Part shown: positions 48,307 to 55,873 of the stretch, piece by piece
Numbering within the stretch: position 1 is the stretch's first letter
Layout: each line of letters begins with the position of its first letter
From: Fundidesulfovibrio agrisoli
GTDB lineage: Bacteria > Desulfobacterota > Desulfovibrionia > Desulfovibrionales > Desulfovibrionaceae
Assembly (NCBI RefSeq): GCF_022808715.1
Contig: NZ_JAKZKX010000002.1
Coordinates: 64,580 to 128,579 of the forward strand
Direction of reading: 5' to 3'
DNA: 64,000 nucleotides
Program-made: the position numbers and the translations under genes
The notes under the pieces: generated by a model
What the model was told of the DNA's origin: nothing
Databases searched by the model: none
Seen by the model: the letters and a program-made list of their open reading frames with translations, nothing else

Positions 48307-49470
48307 TCACCCCCGCATCATGCCAAGCAGCGCCTTGAGCAGGATGGCGTCGTCCAGGCGCTTGGCGGGCTCCAGGCCGGTCAGGTCCCGCAGGCGGGCC
48401 AGGCGGTAGGCCAGGGTGTTGCGGTGGATGGACAGCGAATACGCCGCCTGGTCGCTCTCGAAATTGTTGGCCGCCAGGGCGTCCAGGGTGGGCAGCAGCT
48501 CGGGCTTGCGGGCCACGGCGTCCGCCAGGGCGGTGCTCAGCGGGCGCAAGGGCATGGCCGCTGGCCCGGCCGAGGTCTGGTCCAGGAGGTAGCCCACGCT
48601 GTGTGCGTGGTCGTAGATGGAGCGGAAGGCCCGGCCGTCCTTGGCATGCAAGCAGTACTTCGCCTGCCGGTAGGAGAGCGGGTATTCGTCCAGGCTCAGG
48701 GCCACGGCCCCGGCCCCGCAGGCCACGCGGCCCACATCCCAGGCCTCGAAGGCCCCTTTGAGTCTCTCGCCCCAGGCCCGCACCTCCCGCGGGGATTCCT
48801 CCATGCGCTTGAGCACCACCAGCCGCCTGTCCAGGATCACGGCCAGATCCTGCGGACCGGTGCCGCCGCAGGCCGCCAGGCCCTCCAAGATCGCTTCGGC
48901 CGAGCGCTCCAGCACCAGCTCGGACGGCCCGTACTCCGAGGAGAAGCCCCGCAGCAGGGCCGAAACGTCCACCACGGCCACCAGCCTGGGGATGTCCAGG
49001 TCGAAATCCAGGGTCTTGGCAGCGCGGGTGATGCGCCGCCGGTAGTGCTCGCCCCCGCCCACCAGCATCTCCACCACCTGTTCGGCCAGGCGCTGGCGGC
49101 TCTGCATCTCCTGGTGGGTGAACTCGCGTTCCAGAATGAGCTCGGTGATCATCTTGATGAGGCGCGCCGGGCCGCGCACCGCGCCGGGATCGCCCGTGAC
49201 GCCGATGACCCCTATCACCTGCCCCTCCAGCACGATGGGCAGGTTCACGCCCTGCAAGGCGCCGGGGTAGCGGCTCACGTCCTGCGGCTGGATCTCCACC
49301 CCCACGCCGGACTCGATGACGTCGCGCGCGCCCTTGTGGAAGGTCCTGTAGCGCTCGGGCTGGGCCGTGCCGATGATGATGCCTTCGCGGTCCATGATGT
49401 TGACGTTGCAGCGCACTATCTCCTGGGCCGAGTCCACGATGTGCTGCGCCAGGGCGTCGGGGATGATCAT
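48307..49470 (-). CDS. CdaR/SdaR-type sugar-diacid (hydroxyacid) transcriptional regulator
   Basis: A 387-residue regulator. Residues about 1-135: Diacid_rec ligand domain ('LAQHIVDSAQEIVRCNVNIMDREGIIIG', 'LPIVLEGQVIGVIGVTGDP'). Middle: a GGDEF-like CdaR spacer. C-terminus: PucR-type HTH_30 ('YSLSIHRNTLAYRLARLRDLTGLEP'). E. coli CdaR (SdaR) activates garPLRK and gud genes for galactarate, glucarate and glycerate. Here it is divergent from an LctP permease and a glycerate kinase, so glycerate or a related hydroxyacid is a reasonable ligand. AGGA lies upstream of the ATG at 49470, and a perfect palindrome begins 11 bases upstream. Confidence 0.88.
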   Translation of the reverse strand: MIIPDALAQHIVDSAQEIVRCNVNIMDREGIIIGTAQPERYRTFHKGARDVIESGVGVEIQPQDVSRYPGALQGVNLPIVLEGQVIGVIGVTGDPGAVRGPARLIKMITELILEREFTHQEMQSRQRLAEQVVEMLVGGGEHYRRRITRAAKTLDFDLDIPRLVAVVDVSALLRGFSSEYGPSELVLERSAEAILEGLAACGGTGPQDLAVILDRRLVVLKRMEESPREVRAWGERLKGAFEAWDVGRVACGAGAVALSLDEYPLSYRQAKYCLHAKDGRAFRSIYDHAHSVGYLLDQTSAGPAAMPLRPLSTALADAVARKPELLPTLDALAANNFESDQAAYSLSIHRNTLAYRLARLRDLTGLEPAKRLDDAILLKALLGMMRG

Positions 49471-49480
49471 GGGGCGTCCT

Positions 49481-49498
49481 TTTGTGCACCTGCACAAA
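49481..49498. promoter_or_regulatory. Perfect palindromic operator candidate in cdaR-lctP region
   Basis: TTTGTGCA-CC-TGCACAAA: an 8-bp perfect inverted repeat with a 2-base centre, ending 11 bases upstream of the cdaR ATG. It fits autoregulation by the CdaR-type protein. A second copy nearer the permease promoter was not found by eye. Confidence 0.6.
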
Positions 49499-49538
49499 TG
49501 CATGCGGCGCGCTGAAGGAAATTCCGTCAAGATGTCAA

Positions 49539-49567
49539 TTGAAACACCTCATAATCCAAAGTTAAAT
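49539..49567 (+). promoter_or_regulatory. Sigma70-like promoter for permease/kinase operon
   Basis: TTGAAA (49539-49544), an exact 17-base spacer and TTAAAT (49562-49567), followed by a leader of about 170 bases. The hexamers match at 5/6 and 4/6, in an AT-rich part of the divergent gap. A strong AAGGAGGAA site marks the permease start. Confidence 0.5.
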
Positions 49568-49744
49568 GCTTCACAATCAGTTCTGTTTCCGGGCCTGCCT
49601 CTCGGCCGATTTGTGCCGCCTCTCCAACCGCCCGGACCTCTCCAGCCGGCGGTGGCGTCAGGGGACTCACCCTCCCCTGGCCCCTGGGACAAGGCAGCGC
49701 AACGACACCCGGCACAGCCGGGTTGCATACGTAAGGAGGAAGGT

Positions 49745-51388
49745 ATGGATTGGAAACAGATTTACGATCCCCTGGGCAACATCTGGCTTTCGGCCTTCGT
49801 GGCCGGCATCCCGCTCTACATCCTCTTCTACCTGCTCGCGGTGAAGCGGGCCAAGGGGCATGTGGCGGCGTTCTGCGCGGTCACAACGGCGCTGCTGCTC
49901 TCCATCTTCGTCTGGAAGATGCCCGTCACCCTGGCGCTGAACTCGTTCGCCTTCGGCGCGCTGTTCGGCATCTTCCCCATCGTCTGGATCGTTATCTGCG
50001 GCGTGTGGGTCTACTTCATGACCGTCGAATCAGGCGAGTTCGAGATCATCAAGAATTCGCTGGCCTCCATCACCGATGACAGGCGGCTCCAGGCGCTGTT
50101 CATCGCCTTCGCCTTCGGCGCCTTCATCGAAGGCACGGCGGGCTTCGGCACCCCTGTGGCCATCACGGCGGCCATGCTGGTGGGCCTGGGCTTCAACCCC
50201 ACCTACGCGGCGGCCATCTGCCTGATCGCCAACACCGCGCCCGTGGCCTTCGGCTCCATCGGCATCCCGCTGGTCACGGCGGCCAACGTAACCGGGCTCG
50301 ACCTGATGACCCTCTCCAAGATCGCCGGACGCCAGCTCCCCCTGCTCTCCATCATCGTGCCCATGTGGCTCTCGGTGACCATGTGCGGGTTCAAGCGCTC
50401 CTTCGAGATCATGCCCGCGATCCTGGTGGCGGGCTTCGCCTTCGCCGCCGCGCAGTTCGCGTTCTCCAACTACCACGGGCCGTACCTGCCGGACATCATG
50501 TCCGCCATCGTGACCATCCTGGCCCTGTTGACCCTGCTCAAATTCTGGAAGCCCAAGGTGACCTGGCACTTCCCGGACGAGCCCGCGCCCACCGGCAAGG
50601 CCTGCTGCGACTACCCCGCCGGGCAGGTGCTGCGCGCCTGGGGCCCCTACATCGTGCTGGCCATCATGGTGCTGCTCTGGGGCCTTCAGGACATCAAGGC
50701 CCTGCTGGCGCCCTTCGGCTTCACCTTCCAGTGGCCCGGCCTGCACAACCTGGTCACCAAGATGCCCCCCATCGTCCCCGAGGGCATCCCGGCGGCCAAG
50801 GCGCTCTACCCGGCCGTGTACAACTTCAACTTCGGCCAGGCGGCCGGCACGGCCGTGCTCATCGGCGGCCTGATCTCCGTCTCCTTCATGCCCAACTACG
50901 GCTACGGCAAGGCCATCGCCTGCCTGGGCAGCACCATCAAGAAGATGGTCTTCCCCATCATCACCATCGCCATGATCCTGGCCATCGCCTACGTGTACAA
51001 CTACTCCGGCCTGTCGGCCACCATGGGCCTGGCCTTCGCCAACACCGGGGCCTTCTTCCCCTTCTTCGCGCCCATCCTGGGCTGGCTGGGCGTGTTCCTC
51101 ACCGGTTCGGACACCTCCTCCAACGCCCTGTTCGGCAACCTGCAGAAGACCACCGCCCAGCAGATCGGCGTCAGCCCCGAGCTGTGCGTGGCCGCCAACT
51201 CCACCGGCGGCGTCACCGGCAAGATGATCTCGCCCCAGTCCATCTCAGTGGCCACGGCGGCCACCGGTCTGGTGGGCCACGAGGGCGACATCTTCCGCTT
51301 CAACCTGTTCCACTCCCTGGCCATGGTCCTGGTGCTTTGCCTGCTGACCATCGCCCAGGCATACGTGCTCAAGTGGATGCTGCCCTAA
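49745..51388 (+). CDS. lctP: L-lactate permease family (LctP) transporter
   Basis: A 547-residue inner-membrane permease with about 13 hydrophobic helices. Family motifs 'FGAFIEGTAGFGTPVAI', 'NTAPVAFGSIGIPLVT' and 'FLTGSDTSSNALFGNLQ' are intact. 'STGGVTGKMISPQSISVA' near the C-terminus is the Lactate_perm signature. LctP carriers import lactate or glycolate with protons. The neighbouring CdaR-type regulator and glycerate 2-kinase suggest this copy may take up glycerate or serve several 2-hydroxyacids. AAGGAGG precedes the ATG at 49745. Confidence 0.93.
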   Translation: MDWKQIYDPLGNIWLSAFVAGIPLYILFYLLAVKRAKGHVAAFCAVTTALLLSIFVWKMPVTLALNSFAFGALFGIFPIVWIVICGVWVYFMTVESGEFEIIKNSLASITDDRRLQALFIAFAFGAFIEGTAGFGTPVAITAAMLVGLGFNPTYAAAICLIANTAPVAFGSIGIPLVTAANVTGLDLMTLSKIAGRQLPLLSIIVPMWLSVTMCGFKRSFEIMPAILVAGFAFAAAQFAFSNYHGPYLPDIMSAIVTILALLTLLKFWKPKVTWHFPDEPAPTGKACCDYPAGQVLRAWGPYIVLAIMVLLWGLQDIKALLAPFGFTFQWPGLHNLVTKMPPIVPEGIPAAKALYPAVYNFNFGQAAGTAVLIGGLISVSFMPNYGYGKAIACLGSTIKKMVFPIITIAMILAIAYVYNYSGLSATMGLAFANTGAFFPFFAPILGWLGVFLTGSDTSSNALFGNLQKTTAQQIGVSPELCVAANSTGGVTGKMISPQSISVATAATGLVGHEGDIFRFNLFHSLAMVLVLCLLTIAQAYVLKWMLP

Positions 51389-51480
51389 CCCCTGGACAGG
51401 CCGCGCCACATTGAGGAAAACTTCCCGGGGCCGAGCCGGCCGGCGCGGCCCCGGGACATTACGTGCAAAGAGAGGAGCCC

Positions 51481-52848
51481 ATGAAAGAATTCGACCATTT
51501 GACCCAGATGTTCACCGCCGCCCTGGAGCGGGTGGACCCCTACAAGATGATCGTGAACCATGTGCGGCTGGAGGGCTCCCGGCTGGCCGTCGACTTCGAG
51601 GGCGAACACCACGACGTCAACCTGGACGACTACAACCGAGTGCTGGTGCTGGGCGCGGGCAAGGCGTCAGCGCGCATGGGCAAGGCCCTGGAGGACATCC
51701 TGGCCGACCGCATCACCAAGGGCCTCATCTCGGTGAAGTACGGCCACGCGGAGCCGCTCAAGCACATCGAGGTGGTGGAGTCCGGCCACCCCACCCCCGA
51801 CGAGCAGGGCGTGGGCGCGGCCCAGCGCATCGCCGACCTGGTGCGCGGCGCGGACGAGAAGACCCTCATCCTCAACCTGATCTCCGGCGGCGGCTCGGCC
51901 CTGCTGCCCTGCCCCCTGGTGCTGGACCACCCCGACGGCCCCATCAACCTGACCCTGTCCGACAAACAGAACATGACCAAGGCCCTGCTGGCCTGCGGCG
52001 CGGACATCGGGGAGATCAACTGCATCCGCAAGCACATCTCCGGCGTGAAGGGCGGCAGGCTCCTGCGCCTGATGCAGCCCGCGCGCAGCCTGAACTTCAT
52101 CCTCTCCGACGTGGTGGGCGACCGGCTGGACACCATCGCCTCCGGCCTGACCAGCTTCGACGAGACCACCTTCGAAGACGCCATGTCCATCATCGAGAAG
52201 TACCAGCTCTACGACAAGGCCCCCCCGGGCGTGATGCGCACCCTGACGCTAGGCGTGCAGGGCAAGATCGAGGAGACCCCCAAGCCCGGCGACCCGGCCA
52301 CGGAGCTGGCCACCAACATCCTCATCGGCTCCAACCAGGCCGCGCTGCTGGCCGCCTGCGAAACGGCAAGGGGCCTGGGCTACAACACCACCGCCCTGAC
52401 CTGCGCCCTCACCGGCGAATCCCGCGAGGCCGCCAAGTTCCTCTGGGGCATCGCCAAGGACGTGCGCAAGTCCGAGCTGCTGGTGAAGAAGCCCGCCTGC
52501 ATCATCGCCGGGGGCGAGACCGTGGTGACGCTCAAGGGCGAAGGCAAGGGCGGCCGCAACCAGGAGATGGCCCTGGCCTTCCTGGCCGAGATCGCCCGCG
52601 ACGAGCTCAAGGGCAGGGACATCTACTTCCTGTCGGCCTCCACCGACGGCACCGACGGCCCCACGGACGCGGCAGGGGCCTACGCCTCGGCCGAGCTGAT
52701 CGAACTGGCCGCCAAGGCCGGGCTCTCCATCAACGGATCGCTCAAGAACAACGACTCCTACCACTTCTTCGACAAGATCGGCTACCTGCTGAAAACCGGG
52801 CCGACCATGACCAACGTGTGCGATTTGCACATGATGATCGTGATCTAG
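51481..52848 (+). CDS. Glycerate 2-kinase (GckA/MOFRL family)
   Basis: A 455-residue kinase phosphorylating glycerate to 2-phosphoglycerate. The N-terminal DUF4147 domain has 'VLVLGAGKASARMGKALEDIL', 'GHPTPDEQGVGAAQRI' and 'LISGGGSALLPCP'. The C-terminal MOFRL domain has 'IIAGGETVVTLKGEGKGGRNQEMAL' and 'STDGTDGPTDAAGAYA'. It feeds glycerate into lower glycolysis. GAGG lies five bases before the ATG. It follows the permease by 92 bases. Confidence 0.93.
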   Translation: MKEFDHLTQMFTAALERVDPYKMIVNHVRLEGSRLAVDFEGEHHDVNLDDYNRVLVLGAGKASARMGKALEDILADRITKGLISVKYGHAEPLKHIEVVESGHPTPDEQGVGAAQRIADLVRGADEKTLILNLISGGGSALLPCPLVLDHPDGPINLTLSDKQNMTKALLACGADIGEINCIRKHISGVKGGRLLRLMQPARSLNFILSDVVGDRLDTIASGLTSFDETTFEDAMSIIEKYQLYDKAPPGVMRTLTLGVQGKIEETPKPGDPATELATNILIGSNQAALLAACETARGLGYNTTALTCALTGESREAAKFLWGIAKDVRKSELLVKKPACIIAGGETVVTLKGEGKGGRNQEMALAFLAEIARDELKGRDIYFLSASTDGTDGPTDAAGAYASAELIELAAKAGLSINGSLKNNDSYHFFDKIGYLLKTGPTMTNVCDLHMMIVI

Positions 52849-52871
52849 GCTCCCGCGCGCTTCAAAACAAG

Positions 52872-52900
52872 ACGGCCCGGACGAAAGTCCGGGCCGTTTT
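52872..52900 (+). terminator. Terminator of permease/kinase operon
   Basis: ACGGCCCGGAC / GTCCGGGCCGT 11-bp stem with a GAAA tetraloop, followed by TTTTCGTT; preceded by AAAACA, so it may also serve the convergent peptidase gene. Confidence 0.85.
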
Positions 52901-52924
52901 CGTTCGATGCACGGACGAGAAGGC

Positions 52925-55711
52925 TTACGGTTCGATGCTGAACAAATACGCCTTGCTGGCGTCCAGATACTTGGCCGCCACCTTGGCCACCTGCTCGGGG
53001 CTCAGCGCGGCCACCTTGTTAAGCATCTCGCGGTCGTAGTTGAGGGGCAGGTCCATGATGAGGTTGCCCGCCGCCTCCAGGCTGCGGCTGGCGATGCTCT
53101 GGTGCCCCTGGTAGTAGTCGCCCTCGATGGAGTTGCTGGCCCTGTCCAGCTCATCCTTGTCCAGGCCCTTGGCCGCAACCTGCCCGGCGATGCGCTTGAA
53201 GCCCTCCAGGGCCTCGCCGGTCTTGTCCGGGGTGGTGCCGATGTAGAAGGCCAGGAAGCCCGCCTTGGGCGCCTGCCAAAGGAAGGCCGTCACCGTGTAG
53301 CCCAGCCCGCGCTGATCGCGCAGGTCCTGGAAGAGCAGCCCGCCCTGGCCGGCCAGCGCGGTCTTGAGCACCTCCAGCGCGGCGGTGTCCTCGCTGTCGC
53401 GCCCCTCCACGGGAAAGACCATGAACAGGTGCGACTGCGTCCTATCCGGCAGCTTCATGACCTTGGAGCGTTCTGCACCCCAGGCCGGTGAAATGATGGC
53501 CGGGGCTTTGGCCGCCGGGGCCTTGGCCAGGCGCGTGGCCGTCTCCAGCACGGCCTTGCGGTCGAACACGCCGCACACGGACATGACCCAGGGCATGGAG
53601 CGCTGCTTCTCCCAGTAGGCGCGGGCCTGTTCCCGGGTGAAGGCCGCCACGGTGTCGGGCAGTCCGGCCCGGAAGTAGCCGTAGTGGCTGCCGGGGAACA
53701 GGAAGGGATAGATGTTGCGGAAGGCCAGGCTGGTGGGCTTGTCGGCGGCCTGGTCGATCTGTGCCAGCTGGAGCTTCTTGGCCCGCTCCAGCTCGGCGGG
53801 GTCGAAGGCTGGCTCAAGCACGGCGTCCCCGAACAGCCCGAGCACGTCGCGCTCGAACCTTGAGGGGTAGCGCGCGCTGACGAGGAAGGCGTCGCGCCCT
53901 GCGGTGGCGCCCAGGGAGGCGGCCCGGTTGCCCAGGAAGTCGTCGATCTCGGGGGCCTGGCGCTTGCCTACGGAGCGGGCCAGCGTCTTGGCGACCAGCT
54001 CGGAAAGCCCTTGCTCCTCCGGGGTGAGCAGGCCGTCGCCGCCCCGGTAGGCCAGGGTCACGGAGGCGTAGGGCATGGTGGGGTCGGGCTGCAGCACCAG
54101 GATGTGCCCGCCGCCCAGCTCCACCACTTCGGGGGCGGAAGCCTTGCCGCCCTGCCCCGCCGCCTGGGCGGCCACGGGCGCGGCGGGCCAGGACGCCTTC
54201 AGACCCGCGAGCATCTTGGTGGCCAGGGCGTCGGCCTGGGCCTGCTCCTTGCCGGGGACCAGCAGGGAGAGCGCCGCGTTGCCGGGCTGGACGTACTCCG
54301 TGAGCAGGCCCTGCAGCTGGGCGCGGTCCACGTTGCGCACGTCGTAGACCACGTTGGCCTCGCCGTCCGGGCCGTAGCCGTTGAACTGGTAGTAGGCCAG
54401 CTTGGTGGCCAGGCCGCCTATGGTCTCCTTGGCGCGGAAGAGGTGGTCCTCGATGTTGAGCTTGGCCCGGTCCAGCTCCTCGTCGGTGAAGCGGTCGGCC
54501 TTGAGCGTGGCCAGGTCGCGGCCGAGCTCCGCCCAGAAGGCCTCCAGCTTGTCCTGCTTGAGGGTGGCGTCGATGGTGAACATGCCGCCGCGCTCCAGCG
54601 TGCTGGAGGAGACGTCGATGTCGTTGGCCAGTTGGAGCTCATAGACGTACTTGCGGTAGAATTTCGAGGTCTTGCCGCCGCCAAGCAGGTCCGAGAGCAC
54701 CTCCAGGGGCACGTCCTTGGCGGAGTGCAGGCCCGGCACGGCGAAGCTCACGCGCAGGTAGCAGGTGTTCCAGTTGCCGGGCACGGCGCGGGCCACGGGG
54801 CCGCCGGTGTTGGCTGGCATGTCGCGCGTGTCGGGGGGGGTGACGGTGCGGTCGTTCTCCAGGGAGCCGAACACGGCCTGGGCCTCGCGGTAGACCTGCT
54901 GGGCGTCCACGTCGCCCACCACCACCAGCAGCATGGACTGGGGCTGGTAGTGCTTGGCGATGTAGTCCTTGAGGTCCTGCGAGGTCACGGCGTTGATCGT
55001 CTCTGGCGAGCCGATGATGGGGTGCTCGTAGGGGGTGCCTTTCCAGGTCAGGGCCTGGCTCAGCTTGAACAGGCGCTGGCCCGGGTCGTCCTGGCCGCGC
55101 TCCAGCTCGGAGATGACGACCTTCTTCTCCTGCTCCAGCTCCTCGGGCAGGAACCTGGCCCCGAAGATCATGTCTTGGAAGACGTCAAGGCCCAGCTTCC
55201 AGTGCTCGCTGGGCAGGTCGGCCATGTACTGGGTGTAGTCGAAGCTGGTGGCGGCGTTGGTGTCGCCGCCCACGCCCTCGATGTCGGAGGCCACGCCGCC
55301 CTTGGGGCGCTTGGCCGTGCTGTTGAAGACCATGTGCTCCAGCAGGTGGCTGATGCCCTCCTGGGCCTTGGTCTCGTAGGAGGACCCGGCATGCACGTAG
55401 AGCCGCTCCGCCACCAGGGGGAAGCGCTTGTCCTCCGCCACAAGCACGGTGAGCCCGTTGGGAAGCCTGGCCAGGAGGCGGCCGTCCGTGACGGGCAGTT
55501 CGAGGCTTTCGGTGACGGTGGGGATGGCCGCGGATTCGCCGGCCTTGGCCCGGGCGGCCTGCTTCGTGGGCTGGGCCTCAGTCTGGCCCTGAGCCTGAGT
55601 CTGGCCCTGCTCCTGGGGCTGTGGACGGCTGCCCAGGCGGAAGTGGTAGACCAGCCCCGACGCCAGGAGCACGGCCACGAGCAGGTATCCGAATAGTCTG
55701 CGGTTCATCAT
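52925..55711 (-). CDS. Exported M16-family zinc metallopeptidase
   Basis: A 928-residue pitrilysin-type peptidase. An N-terminal hydrophobic segment (about 8-22) serves as signal peptide or anchor. It is followed by a low-complexity Gln/Ala-rich linker (30-60). The active half begins near residue 80 ('LPNGLTVLVAEDKRFPLV'), with the inverted zinc motif H122-L-L-E125-H126 and the distal Glu in 'VVISELERGQDD'. Two further M16 repeats follow; the C-terminal half has no HxxEH and is the usual inactive partner. Likely role: degradation of peptides in the periplasm. Two adjacent ATGs begin the frame. Monocistronic. Confidence 0.92.
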   Translation of the reverse strand: MMNRRLFGYLLVAVLLASGLVYHFRLGSRPQPQEQGQTQAQGQTEAQPTKQAARAKAGESAAIPTVTESLELPVTDGRLLARLPNGLTVLVAEDKRFPLVAERLYVHAGSSYETKAQEGISHLLEHMVFNSTAKRPKGGVASDIEGVGGDTNAATSFDYTQYMADLPSEHWKLGLDVFQDMIFGARFLPEELEQEKKVVISELERGQDDPGQRLFKLSQALTWKGTPYEHPIIGSPETINAVTSQDLKDYIAKHYQPQSMLLVVVGDVDAQQVYREAQAVFGSLENDRTVTPPDTRDMPANTGGPVARAVPGNWNTCYLRVSFAVPGLHSAKDVPLEVLSDLLGGGKTSKFYRKYVYELQLANDIDVSSSTLERGGMFTIDATLKQDKLEAFWAELGRDLATLKADRFTDEELDRAKLNIEDHLFRAKETIGGLATKLAYYQFNGYGPDGEANVVYDVRNVDRAQLQGLLTEYVQPGNAALSLLVPGKEQAQADALATKMLAGLKASWPAAPVAAQAAGQGGKASAPEVVELGGGHILVLQPDPTMPYASVTLAYRGGDGLLTPEEQGLSELVAKTLARSVGKRQAPEIDDFLGNRAASLGATAGRDAFLVSARYPSRFERDVLGLFGDAVLEPAFDPAELERAKKLQLAQIDQAADKPTSLAFRNIYPFLFPGSHYGYFRAGLPDTVAAFTREQARAYWEKQRSMPWVMSVCGVFDRKAVLETATRLAKAPAAKAPAIISPAWGAERSKVMKLPDRTQSHLFMVFPVEGRDSEDTAALEVLKTALAGQGGLLFQDLRDQRGLGYTVTAFLWQAPKAGFLAFYIGTTPDKTGEALEGFKRIAGQVAAKGLDKDELDRASNSIEGDYYQGHQSIASRSLEAAGNLIMDLPLNYDREMLNKVAALSPEQVAKVAAKYLDASKAYLFSIEP

Positions 55712-55829
55712 GGTGCGACCTCTTTGGATAAACCGGCCGCCGCGGGGAGCCGGCGCCTAGGCGGCGCTGCCTCCCACGGGGCCACAATCGGCTATCCATA
55801 ATGCATTCGCACCCTTGCGGCTAGTGCGC

Positions 55830-55855
55830 CGAACATGAAACCTCGGTCATGTTCG
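55830..55855. promoter_or_regulatory. 9-bp inverted repeat between peptidase and radical SAM genes
   Basis: CGAACATGA and TCATGTTCG flank an 8-base spacer, 18 bases past the stop of the radical SAM fusion. No T run follows on the minus strand, so it may be either a weak terminator or an operator for the M16 gene 119 bases away. Confidence 0.4.
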
Positions 55856-55873
55856 CCGGCCAACCCGACGGGA

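Noticed and set aside
49695-49730. Sigma54-like GGCACA...TTGC upstream of the permease
   Set aside because: The GG and GC elements are 12 bases apart instead of the required 10, and the site lies almost on the ribosome-binding site.
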